This document shows positions 38,826 to 48,618 of a stretch of DNA of 64,000 nucleotides, piece after piece. Source of the DNA: Paramoeba atlantica (Eukaryota; Discosea); assembly GCA_977017575.1 (NCBI GenBank), contig CDRNVI010000087.1, forward strand, positions 310,001-374,000, in the 5' to 3' direction. The position numbers and the translations under genes are program-made. The first letter of the stretch is position 1; each line of letters starts with the position of its first letter. The notes beneath the pieces are model-generated. The model saw only the letters and a program-made list of their open reading frames with translations. It made no database searches and had not been told where the DNA came from.

Positions 38826-40134
38826 CGTTGCTATGTTATTTTCCTTAGTAATAAGTGCAAGTAAAAATATGTATTGAGCAATGTGGAGTAAACCGGCGGA
38901 GGGACACATTATTGCTACCATGGTAGCAGCGCTACCGTACGAATGCTGAAACGGTGAAAAACACATTCCAAATAGCCCAATACGTTGCTATGAACAAAAG
39001 AAAAACATTATAGAGCTACATTGAATAGTTTAAAATATAGAGAGTGGGAATCGATTTGAAAACGACCTCTGTCTGAAACAATGGTTTGGGAGCGACCCTC
39101 CTGGCCCGCAATGCACGATTGTTTTAGGCATTTGCTTTCAACTTTGAGGCAATTCCATGTTGGCTTGGATAACTGCAACAAGACAACAGCAACACAACAA
39201 TGCTTGGGAAAATTTTATTGATTGTGGAGAACTCCGATCAGTTTGCGGTCTTCCGAAGTCATACGTTTCTTTTTCTTCTAAGAAACGTATTAACCTACCT
39301 AGAAATTCTAGGTGTTTGAAACATGGTGAAAGAAGGGCAGAAGTATTTTATTATCCACGTAAATATTTTACATGATGCGTCATCAGGCTAAAATATGCAT
39401 TACATTATAATACCTTTTGCATGTATACAAGGGTCCGAGGTTTATGCGTTTTAAGGGTGCATGTTCCCTCCGGTATAAGAGACAATAAGTGAAGCACCAT
39501 ATCTGGCGGGACATTGGTGATTTTAATCGGCAGAGCGCTATAAATATGGTTCTCCAAATAGGTGAGGACCTATTTCTCTGTTCCTAAGAGATCGGAAGAC
39601 AACCTTTGTGGCCGTGGGCTCAGGTATTATCTGTAAACTATACTGGGAAAAATTCAAAGCTAACTTGCACTTCAAAACGTATTCTCACACACTTCATGCG
39701 AAATTCTAGTTTCTGTTCTTTATTTCCTTACAGTAAACGCTGGATGCGCGCTTTTCTTCGATGCGATTGTTAAAAAATCAATAGTCCCATACAGAGAGTA
39801 ATATTTTGTTATGTCTTCTTTGGTCACCGACGAAGGAAGGTGGTTCAATGGTGATTCAATGGTGATTGAGCGTTTATCAGGCTCCTTACGCGTAGAGTTG
39901 AGCTAACAACTCTTAGCTAACACGTTCAGCTAACGCGTGACAGCTAACATGTTGAGCTAACCCCAGTCGTATCGTTTGCGTTTCGCATCCATTTCCTTGT
40001 CCGCAATGCTGTTTACTTGATTTAATTGACTCTCCGAGGTCATAGTACGTACAGTATGTATGCAAAAAAGTTTGCAAACGTTTTTTTTCTAACAGTTTTT
40101 TTTAGACCAAAAGAAATCACATAGAGGTAATGTA
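38826..40134. other. 1.3-kb gene-poor region
   Basis: ORF 39157-39375 has no recognised motif. The only structured feature is a phased AGCTAAC array at 39901-39961. No element ends identified. Confidence 0.4.
39901..39961. repeat. five AGCTAAC motifs spaced 13-14 bp
   Basis: AGCTAAC starts at 39901, 39915, 39928, 39942 and 39955; the spacers differ (for example AACTCTT, ACGTTC). The regular spacing suggests a protein-binding array or subterminal transposase sites. Confidence 0.7.
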
Positions 40135-40943
40135 CTATAAACGAATACCAATACCTATCTGAAGCTGTGAGTCAAGTTCTTCAGGCATAGTCAGAGCATC
40201 CTCATGCTCTGACTGATCTGCATCTTCCACCACATAGGAAAATATATCACGTCGACGAGTCTGGGCTTCGAAAGAATTTGTTAAATCTTTAAGAGTTTCG
40301 GTCGTGATTCCGCATTTAGCCCGTGCAGATGTGGTTGCGTTTTTGGAAAGCGGATCATCCATATCCTTGTATGCCTTCTCGACACATTCTAATAGTTGCC
40401 CTTTCGCAATTTTAGCGCCCAAGGCCTTAGAAGTGCCTATGCGTTCTCTTTTTTGGCGTTGCTGTCTGCAATACTGCAGTATTAACATCGTGCGATGCTT
40501 CACGATCTTTGGTTTCAGTCGATTAAAAAACCCAACATCACAAGGTTGATAAAGCGAAGTGCACCCCGCTGGAACATAAACCAATCGCAACCAAAAATAC
40601 TTCCCCCCTGAGCAACACTGAGAAATTATCTGTTCGTTGGTCGTGCGAGAAACATGTACACTGCAGCAATCTAAGAGAAGAATTAAGGGTTTCCCGCTAA
40701 TTTTCAGCTCTTCAGTGACTTTAATGTAGTAAGGCTGAACAACACGATCAATATATTCCAAAAGAGCATTGGTTGAAACGTAGTGGTTTTCTGTCTGGTA
40801 CTGAACCCCTTGAGTACAAGTTTGCACCTTGGCCCCGTGGTGTGACTCTTTTCTATTCCATATAATAAATGGAACAAGAAGATTACCGTCCAATGAAATT
40901 GACGCAACTAAAGTTGCACTCCGTCTGTCCCCCTTCGACCAAT
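40135..40943 (-). pseudogene. pogo/jerky-like transposase C-terminal part
   Basis: Minus-strand open frame of about 270 codons with no start: WSKGDRRSATLVASISLDGN (strand after D1), LILLLDCCSVHVSRT (D2) and YVPAGCTSLYQPCDVGFFNR (D3), then a charged tail. The 5' part is cut at 40944, where a P2-like end (TACACCCCCGC) begins. No left end found. Catalytic residues after D1 look intact, but the gene cannot be complete. Confidence 0.78.
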
Positions 40944-41003
40944 TACACCCCCGCTAATTAATTTTTATAAATATAAATTATAAAACTTTTGCATTTATAT
41001 TTA

Positions 41004-41326
41004 TACTGTGACCCCCCCCTTTATACTTCGCTGGTCAGACCCCCCCTTTATACTTTGTACTTCGTTTTTTGTGCGCCCCCCCGAAGGGGGGACGATTTTT
41101 TTTTAATTTTTTGTAGTTTTTTTAAAAGTTTAAAAAAAAACAAGAACATTCTAAGCCTTCCCTTCTAGAAATGGAAGGTGATATAAAAGGAAAGACAGGA
41201 AAACTGGATGAGCTGCGCCGCGAAGCGGCGCGCTATTTTTTTTGCAGCGGGGACAAAATTTCAGACCCCCCTTTATACTTCGTTACTGCTCAAAATGGGC
41301 GAAGTATAAAGGGGGGGGTCACAGTA
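41004..41326. mobile_element. 323-bp MITE with stable hairpin core
   Basis: Ends TACTGTGACCCCCCCCTTTA and TAAAGGGGGGGGTCACAGTA, TA outside. Both are followed by TACTTCGC-type blocks, present twice at the left. The hairpin GCGCCGCGAAGCGGCGC is at 41215-41231. No ORF of note. Confidence 0.85.
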
Positions 41327-41399
41327 TTTATAATTTATACAAATTATTTTGCGAAGGTACCGGTTAATTGAAACTGTTTTGATTGAAACCGGTTTAATT

Positions 41400-41886
41400 G
41401 AAACTGATAACTGTTTTTTTAACGACAGGGTCGACCCCTCTTCGCTGGAGTCCGATTCTTCTTCGTTACCTAACTCTGCGCTATCAAGACTCAAAATTTG
41501 AAATTGTTCTGTGGGTTTATGCCATTGAATGGCCCCATTGGCATCGCAAAACCACATAAGTCGACCGTTGTGCTTATCCCAGAAGACAGGAACTCCTTCA
41601 GCCCCCTTAGCAAACAATGCAGTGGCATATACGCTGTACTGCAATGAGCAAAACGATTCTCTTTGTTCGATAAAGCATTGGCCATGTATCATTGTATCCC
41701 CTCTATCATACTTTCTCCTGCATTAAACATGACAGTCCGTGTTGAACGGAGATAATCTTCCCATAAATTGCTAAATAAAGTTTGTATTTTCTCACCATCT
41801 GCTTTCAACGTAGAAATCAACCGTTTGCGCTTTTCTATAAAAAACTTCTTCGAAAGACATCCATCCACGTTCACAAAATAATCCAT
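41400..41886 (-). pseudogene. YFxxVDGxxS-family ORF, frameshifted
   Basis: From ATG 41886, MDYFVNVDGCLSKKFFIEKR begins a 65-residue frame that stops at 41689. An overlapping frame to about 41400 continues with a protein-like stretch (GVPVFWDKHNGRLMWFCDAN). The first block is shared with 29789-30055. It precedes the LINE tail at 41974. Unrecognised protein. Confidence 0.35.
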
Positions 41887-41973
41887 AGGTATAAATAGAG
41901 TAAAGGAAAAAATTCTTTGATTTTGAAAAAATATATTAAGAAATAGAGTTCGATTCATTTCTGATACGGGGAG

Positions 41974-42102
41974 ATGGCAAACGAGAGAGGGATGGTCCTC
42001 TACCCGCTAGAGATTATGGCCACTGGCGTCGCCATCCAACGCGGCAACGCTCAGATGCTGAGAGCGGCCTCAGGGGAGCAGGACGGTGGGCGGCGTGGGT
42101 AA
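41974..42102 (+). pseudogene. LINE ORF C-terminal tail, second copy
   Basis: Reads YPLEIMATGVAIQRGNAQML to a stop at 42102, matching LSHLLMAMGVAIQKGNAQVV at the end of the LINE fragment at 6822-7192. Locally GC-rich in an AT-rich setting. Only 42 codons remain. Confidence 0.65.
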
Positions 42103-42253
42103 AGGGGGCTTTGTGGTGCCTTTCTTTTCTTATGTATTATCACACGACCTAAGATTTCTTGGTTAAACTGAACCAAATTCCGCACTTTTTCTTTTTTTCT
42201 AAAATTTTTTCATACTTCATCAACTTTGAGCCTTTCAACTTGCTTACAGCTTC

Positions 42254-43047
42254 TTACAAATGGACGCAAATACAATACTCCATATTTTGCAATAATTGGA
42301 GCAATATATCGCCCCCATTTCGCTTCAAGCTTCTTGTACAAATCTCTGTGAATGCTTGGATTCTGTCCCCCCTGTTTCCAGATTTGTGACCTAGAACGTT
42401 GCCTTCACGCTTTAAACGCTTGTTAACCATGGAATTAGCGCATTCTACAGTGTTCGTGCGAACTCCTTGAGCTGTAACCCACTGTCGTTTGTGTTCACGT
42501 TCTCCCACTTGTATTTACCTCGAAAGGAAAAGTTATGTCGAGCTCCATCTGTCCATATTTTGGTACGACTTCCTGAAGCCAATTCCGTGATATTCGGGAT
42601 GAGGGTATCGGCCGTACGATTCTCCGCAGGTTCCATGAGGATCTCAGTCAATTTATTATCTCTAGTCGTAACCGCTATTGTCTGCACTGTTTGGCTCTCG
42701 GCTTGGCGAACCCGCCTTGCGGTATGACATCCGCCCCTCTTTCGGACAGAAAAAAAAGTCTCGTCGCATTGCATAGAGTTTACTCGCGCACGCAGTCTAA
42801 TTCGTCGACGCACATGAGCTGTAGCCATAATGGAGTCCAACCATTAGCGCAATTTAATAACGGTTCGCTCGCTCAGCTCTGTCTCCTCTACTGATGATGC
42901 GTAGCGGCCACCCCGGGCGTACAACACAATGTAAATCAGGGTCTGCTTCGCGCTTCGTTGGCTTCTACCCGGCAACAAGGGCCCCATAGAGCTGTACCTT
43001 CTTCTGCAGTGCTTTGTGCACAACCACGTGCTTCCCACTAGGTCCAA
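42254..43047 (-). pseudogene. Merlin (IS1595/IS1016-like) transposase pseudogene
   Basis: Read from 43047 down in two or three frames: WLCTKHCRRRYSSMGPLLPG (end of an N-terminal zinc ribbon), ELSERTVIKLR (HTH), MQCDETFFSVRKRGGC (D-E-T, first catalytic D), TVQTIAVTTRDNKLTEI, KIWTDGARHN (second acidic residue) and GVRTNTVECANSMVNKRLKR (the T-N-x-x-E motif with the last acidic residue). This order is that of ISXO2/IS1595-type transposases and eukaryotic Merlin elements. A frameshift near 42500 breaks it. Confidence 0.72.
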
Positions 43048-43334
43048 GTTTCTTATGATTTTTAGTACTTCAATAACTTTTCCTTTCTTTTGAAGTCAGT
43101 GTTTTTAATACATGATTTCTATCCTCCCACCACGGAGCAATCTGCAGCTTTCAAGTCATCACGTGAAGAGTCTGAAAAATGAATACGATTGATGGCCTGA
43201 CGAAACAAACGGATGTACTTGTACTTTTAGAAATTCTACTAGCCTTCCGGTAAACTTCTTGGACTTGCCGTCCTGAATCGCCAATCAAGCAATGGAATTC
43301 GCCTTCGAGAGTATCCCGTGTGACGTTGCTCTCT

Positions 43335-44258
43335 TTGCCCCACTGGCCAGGATACCTGTCCAGTAAGGTCAGCGACCCATTATCTCAGCGCACGAAACGC
43401 GCCAATGCTTGCCTGGCACCGTGACTGCATGCAGAAAAAAAATGAAGTCACTGACACCAGGTTCATCCCATTTGGCAATAGTAAATTAGCCATGGGGCCG
43501 CACCTACAAGCGAGTGATCTTCCCGGCAGCACCGAAGTGCGTCGAGAAGGCTGGTTTGTAGTCGCGGAAATTAAATACAGATGAAAATGATCTTCTCTTT
43601 AAAAGGTATATTATGTTATGCGTACCTTATTTTTGGCGATATATGCATGTATTACATCCGACAAAACAGTCTATTATTCTTATGCAACTTATTCAAAAGT
43701 TTTTATTAATTCAAAAAACATACTAATGCTATGTTTTTTTTCTGTGTGCTGTGGGTAATCTAAAGTCAATGGCAGCCGAACAAATATCATAAATTCCACG
43801 GACCAAAATATCCGTAAAGCAAAAGAGTCCAAAGGACCTCACTACACACCACGTAGTGGAAAGCGTCACTCAGACGCTGAGCCGCAAAGGCTTCGAATCA
43901 TAAAATCCAGAAGAACAACAGAGTGTAAAACCTCCCACTACGCAACACGTAGTGAAAACGCGTCACTCAGACGCTGAGCCATAAAGGTCTCGGATCATAA
44001 AATCCGGGAAACAACGAAGTCCGAAAGACCTCACTACGCAACAAGTAGTGGAAATCGTCACTGAGACGCTGAGCCCCAAAAGCGTCGGTTCATGACACAC
44101 AGCCGAGTCACAAAAAGCTTCACTACGTCAAAGGTAGTGTAAAAAGTTAGTTTTTTTTCTGCATGCAGTCACGGTGCCAGGCAAGCATTGGCGCGTTTCG
44201 TGCGCTGAGATAATGGGTCGTTGACCTTACTGGACAGGTATTCTGGCCAGTGGGGCAA
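43335..44258. mobile_element. foldback element with 108-bp inverted arms (FB1)
   Basis: Arms 43335-43442 and 44151-44258 (outer end TTGCCCCACTGGCCAG) are inverted copies with only two mismatches. They enclose about 700 bp, including a tandem hairpin array. No ORF encoding a transposase. No clear target duplication. The motif GGTGCCAGGCAAGCA in the arms is echoed in the neighbouring FB2. Confidence 0.85.
43787..44150. repeat. tandem array of about 95-bp double-hairpin units
   Basis: About 3.5 units. Each has CACTACG...CGTAGTG (first stem), GCGTCACTCAGACGC (second stem), then TCATAAAATCC and ACAACGAAGTCC-type strings. Units start at about 43837, 43931, 44029 and 44118. Both stems are kept between units, sometimes with changes in the loops. 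Origin and function unknown. Confidence 0.8.
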
Positions 44259-44264
44259 CGACCT

Positions 44265-45058
44265 CATTATCACGCCTTCCTAAGCACCGAGGAACCGGTT
44301 CCCAAGCACAGTGCCAGGCATGCAAGTGCCGTAGCGTACCTTTTCTCCTTTTTTCCTTTTGTTTTCCGACGAAACAGCTTGGTTCCTTCATGTACATTTT
44401 GTCATTGTACGTGTACATGGATTGACTGCCTTATTCAGTTGAAAAAGGGCTAGACTCACTACTCTGGTCTCTGTCAAGCACATACCTCCATCGATGCACC
44501 CTTCAAACGCCCTACTGGCGGATCAGTGATACTCGAACTGTTCTCAAACCCTACGGTCAATAGGGGATCGAAGGGCCGATTGACCTGAACGGTCATCGTA
44601 CAGTTCCAAGATTGTATGCCAGACGATGCACGAGATACAAGTTGCAACCCTACAGCTTGACCGGCTGTAGGGGATCAGTGATACTAGAAGCCAAAACGCA
44701 TGAAAGCTGCTCATCCAAGTATCACTGAAAATTAATAGTATAGTAATAATCCCAACCCCCAAATTACAAGTACGATACGACAATAAATATTGTAAATACA
44801 ATTTGCAACAATAATTAATGAAATGAAAATCAAGTGGATTATTAGTTAAAGCACCCCTCTTCCCTCTGGTTCTCCCTCACATGTACTAAATTAAATTAAA
44901 TTAAAAGCATATAATAACAAAAAGCAAAGAAAAAGGCATATCCTTTCTCCCTCACACGTACCTCTACTTCCTTCTCCCTCACATTTCGTCGCTCATGTAC
45001 ATGAGGACGACGCCGTCTTAGGACCGGTTCCTAGCGTGTTTAGGAAGGCGTGATAATG
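44265..45058. mobile_element. second foldback/TIR element (FB2)
   Basis: Ends CATTATCACGCCTTCCTAAG (44265) and TTAGGAAGGCGTGATAATG (to 45058); further in, both carry GGAACCGGT-type palindromes. The interior 44500-44700 has repeated GATCAGTGATACTNGAA and CCCTAC...GTAGGGG hairpins. The left arm shares GTGCCAGGCATGCA with FB1. No coding capacity. Confidence 0.7.
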
Positions 45059-45359
45059 TACGCTCTTTAGCCGTATAAGCAAAAAGTGGTACTTAAAAAG
45101 CTCAAATTTGCGGCCTTCTTCGGGAAAAAATGAATCTAAACGAAACAAATTTCTCTTTCTTACGGACTGACACAATATTCGGCAGGTGGCCGACCGGAAG
45201 GTGTCCGATTGTGTGCATACAATTTCAAGTAAAAACTAGAAAGACGTACGAATCCTATTTCAAGTAAAAACTAGAAAGATGTACGAATCCTAGTACTGTA
45301 GTTGATCTAAAGATAGTCGACGTAATTCTGTCAGTTACATATAAAAGTTACAATATAAT
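45059..45359. other. spacer with short direct repeat
   Basis: TTTCAAGTAAAAACTAGAAA and GTACGAATCCTA occur twice around 45220-45290. No gene seen. Confidence 0.4.
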
Positions 45360-46252
45360 TGAGGGGCTGCGGGTGACGTTAACCGCGGTCTCGCACGGTC
45401 TCGGCGCGGTCTCGCGCGGTCTCATATTTGTAAAAGGGTATAATGATATTTTAGAGATTGTCAAATAGTTTTCGTTTATAGTATACGTCTAAGCAATTTC
45501 AATCGCAATTTCGTCTACGCAATTTCAATTGGAATAAATAGAGCGATGTTGAACACAGACCAAGACTGATATTAAAAGATCAATAAAACTAAACCAATTT
45601 AGTTCTTTCGCTTCCGCGGTTTCCTAGGTTCGTAGGGCACATAATTTATGTGTTCCTTGAGCAAGTACCCGATGCGTGTTTCCACCCATTTATGATGGAT
45701 AAGTACATCCACACCCATCTTCGTCCGAAAAATCGAACGGAATTGCAAGCTGCTATTCCTAAGGCGAAGGACTACTTGTTGGCAGAGTGTCACGAGGCGT
45801 ATGTGAACACGTTACAGAGTCTTCCCACACGCCTCGCTACTCTACGTGAGCGTGGAGGTGGGAATACTGGATATTAAGACTTAGTTTCTACCGCGAAAGG
45901 CCAAAAATTGCTATTTTGCGCTCTTTTTTCAATTTGCAAAGTCTCAAAAATTTCAGTTTTTCGACCCATGGGAAAGGCTTGCTTTCATCAGTTTTTGTAT
46001 TCTAAATAGCGTAGACACGATATTCAGAACGAGATCTCTCGTTTGCAACAAAAATTAGCTCAAACGGCCTCACGAGGCTAAAATGCGAAGCTAGTCAGTT
46101 TTCGTGGCCCCCCCTGTATATGAAGTGAAAGTTCTTTTTTATTCAAATTATGCTCTACTCTCCATCCAAAAACTAGCATTTTTTTGTCTCTCCAAGCCAA
46201 AAGCAAACCGCGGTCTCGCGCGGTCTCGTGTGCCACGACCCGCAGACCCTCA
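45360..46252. mobile_element. family Z element, 893 bp
   Basis: Ends TGAGGGGCTGCGGGT (45360) and CCCGCAGACCCTCA (to 46252), each followed inward by GGTCTCGCGC decamer repeats. Interior holds a mariner transposase tail (separate entry). Probably nonautonomous. Confidence 0.7.
45690..45877 (+). pseudogene. mariner transposase C-terminal tail
   Basis: Reads HLRPKNRTELQAAIPKAKDY, then YVNTLQSLPTRLATL and GGGNTGY before the stop at 45877. This matches the end of the transposase at 11859 (NRSELRLAI..., TVPTRIKI..., GGHYGY). Catalytic core absent. Confidence 0.7.
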
Positions 46253-46259
46253 ATTATAA

Positions 46260-47604
46260 TAAACCCCGCGTCACCAATAAGTGACCCCCCCCCTTATTTT
46301 TAGCACAGGGGGTCGTGGGGGGGTTATCATACCACGTTGTCGTTCAAAATTTTGAGATCTGTACGTTCCCGCTGTTTTTAGCTCATTTTAAAAATTTAAA
46401 ATTCAGTAAAAAAAAAATTTAATTTTTTCAACCTTTTTTCAAAAATGCCAAAATCACCATATCGACTCCCAAGAGGGGGGCTGACTTCTAGTGGAAAGGT
46501 TCTTTTAAAGATGAGGCACGGACAAGGAGTATCAATAAAAGAGATAGCCCGTGATTTCAACGTTTCTAGAAGGATAGTTAAAAAATATTTGAACGAAAAA
46601 AAAACTACCCCAGTATACACTTTGAGTCCTGAGCGAAAAAAAATAATGAAAACTCGTAAAACGAAAATTGAGAAGATAATAACCCCTCTTGACCCCGCTG
46701 GAGTACCGAGACTCAATTCATCAAGGCGCATAGCAGCCCAATTGAAGAAAAAGAATATACAAATTTCAAAAAGAACTGTACAGAGAGACTTATCATCCCT
46801 GGATTACAGTTATGCCGCTCGACCGCTATGCCAAGGGCTTACCGAACGACAAAAAGTAAAAAGAGTTCAATTTGCGTTGAATTACAATATAGATACTTCC
46901 CGTGTCATCTTTACAGACGAAAAAATATTTGATACGAATGATGGCAGAATAAAAATGTGGGTAAGGCGCGGTCAAAAAGCAGCCCCGCGTCAAAAAGTAC
47001 GTTGGGCACCAAGATGCCAAGTTTGGGGTGCTGTAGGGGTGGGGTGGAGGTACTCGGTAATTCTACAAAATGACACATCTATTACAAGTGAGACGTACAT
47101 AGAAACATTAAAAGAGGTAGATTTCCCCCCTAATCGTATTTTTCAGCAAGATGGGGCAACGGCACACACTGCTCGTGCCTCAAAGGAGTACATTGAAAGC
47201 GCAATGAGTGAACTTCTGAAAAATTGGCCCCCCAACTCACCAGATCTTTCCCCAATAGAAAACGTCTGGTCTATGGTCCAAGGGGCGGTGGACGAACAGA
47301 CCCTATCGGATAAGCCTTCACTCATCCGATGTGTACGCAAAGCGCGGTCTCGCTTGTCTCAAAATGTGATCGACAAAACGGTCTTAAGCTTTGACTCACG
47401 CCTTAAGGAGTGTATAAGATTGAAAGGCGAAAAAGTGAAAAAATGGTAATTCCTCAATAAAATATACGTATTCGCTTCTTTTAGTTTCATTCCTTCTCGC
47501 GCAAAGTCTTTGTGTTGAGATCTGCAAAATGCAACAAAAATCAGCTCAAACGGACACTTGTACGAAAAAAAAGTGGGGGGTCACTTTTCATGACGCGGGG
47601 TTTA
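46260..47604 (+). mobile_element. Tc1-like transposon E5, apparently complete
   Basis: 1,345 bp. Ends TAAACCCCGCGTCA and TGACGCGGGGTTTA, TA outside, with GTGACCCCCCCCC and its complement inside each. Contains one intact transposase gene on +. The MITE at 19588-20142 and debris at 58392-59250 and 56870-57005 share its subterminal sequences. Confidence 0.9.
46445..47449 (+). CDS. Tc1/mariner-superfamily transposase, DD35E
   Basis: 334 residues from ATG 46445. N-terminal HTH (GVSIKEIARDFNVSRRIVKK), a second HTH with KKKNIQISKRTVQRDLSSL, then VIFTDEKIFD (D1), FQQDGATAHTARAS (D2) and NSPDLSPIENVW (E). I count 35 residues between D2 and E. Only distantly similar to the DD32E transposase at 11859, so the window has two separate Tc1/mariner lineages. 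No internal stop. Confidence 0.92.
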   Translation: MPKSPYRLPRGGLTSSGKVLLKMRHGQGVSIKEIARDFNVSRRIVKKYLNEKKTTPVYTLSPERKKIMKTRKTKIEKIITPLDPAGVPRLNSSRRIAAQLKKKNIQISKRTVQRDLSSLDYSYAARPLCQGLTERQKVKRVQFALNYNIDTSRVIFTDEKIFDTNDGRIKMWVRRGQKAAPRQKVRWAPRCQVWGAVGVGWRYSVILQNDTSITSETYIETLKEVDFPPNRIFQQDGATAHTARASKEYIESAMSELLKNWPPNSPDLSPIENVWSMVQGAVDEQTLSDKPSLIRCVRKARSRLSQNVIDKTVLSFDSRLKECIRLKGEKVKKW

Positions 47605-48059
47605 TAATTATAATTATAATTAAGCAGGTTCGACAATCACGACAGGTTCGACTACATGTGTTTGGGCAAGCGCGCGTTTGCTCCCGATATGTTGCTCATG
47701 TAACTTTCTAATGTCTTTGAAGGCAATATATGCTTCTTTGTGAGACGAATTGCCCACCGCCTATTTCCAGTCTCCATGCCTTTACATCTCCAATGCCTTA
47801 CATTGTACATATTCCATTAGGACAGAGTGGGATTGTTCGGTGGACTTTTTTATCTGCTTGAAACCGTAGGGTTCGTTTGCCTTCTGACACCTCATACACA
47901 ATCAAAACATGTTTTCCGAGTGGCAAAGAAACCACCACTCCATAAGCATATCGCCATCCTTGATTTTCGGCATCACAGGAGCCTAGTAACTTGAAGTAGA
48001 AGGCAAAAACAAAATCGAAACTTAGAGGGTTGAAACCTGTTAAGTTTTGCCGAGTTTTG
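47605..48059. other. region with one protein-like minus-strand fragment
   Basis: Minus strand 48030 to 47798 is open without an ATG: FAFYFKLLGSCDAENQGW, then YAYGVVVSLPLGKHVLIVYE. It reads like a fragment of a globular protein, but I recognise no family. The rest is featureless. Confidence 0.35.
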
Positions 48060-48370
48060 CCAGGACACCGATTTTTTGGGGCGTCATTTTGGGAGGCATG
48101 TCACGGCTTCAAGAAGGGATATCTTGTGAAAACAACGGTCTAGAAAGCTAGGATAGGACCCAAACTCTCAAAATGCAATAGGTGTAACTATTTTGAAGAA
48201 CGATTTTTTAAGCTGTATTTTTCGCCAAGTTGAGTTTTTTTCAGAAAAAACCGAACTTGGTGGCCCCGGCCTGTTGATACCAGGGGGAGTCGTCCCCGAG
48301 TACAGGGGTGGAAAATGTGCGCCAATGCCTCGGCTACCCCTTCTGGGGGTTTATTTCGAAAAACGCGTTG
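48060..48370. repeat. family X fragment
   Basis: Matches 7680-7870 and 8285-8400 without the AT-rich MITE: ATTTTGGGAGGC, AAGGGATATCTTGTG, CCGAACTTGG, then GGCTACCCCTTCTG. It provides the uninterrupted reference for the insertion at 7878. Termini and minisatellite absent. Confidence 0.65.
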
Positions 48371-48618
48371 TTCAAAATTTTCATATTTTGTGGTGCCAAA
48401 ATGTTTTGCAGCGCACGATGGATGAAGTATGTTCTTCACTAATTCTGACAAGCAATATGCGGGTTTTGCCAGGTTTTTCCTTTCATAGGTTTCAACCCTC
48501 TTAATTTGATTTTAAAGAAGTTTAGAAGAACTTGTGAGGCCCCGTTGTGTGCTCGGACGTCGACTTTTCTTAATCACAAAACAACTTGCCTTTGTACTAC
48601 ACCTCCTACTGAATATTG
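48371..48618. other. spacer upstream of LRR12
   Basis: No feature recognised. Confidence 0.3.

Noticed and set aside
43787-44150. Tandem hairpin units as a CRISPR array or tRNA cluster
   Set aside because: Units are about 95 bp, imperfect and without unique spacers; the stems do not form a tRNA cloverleaf and no T-arm consensus is present.
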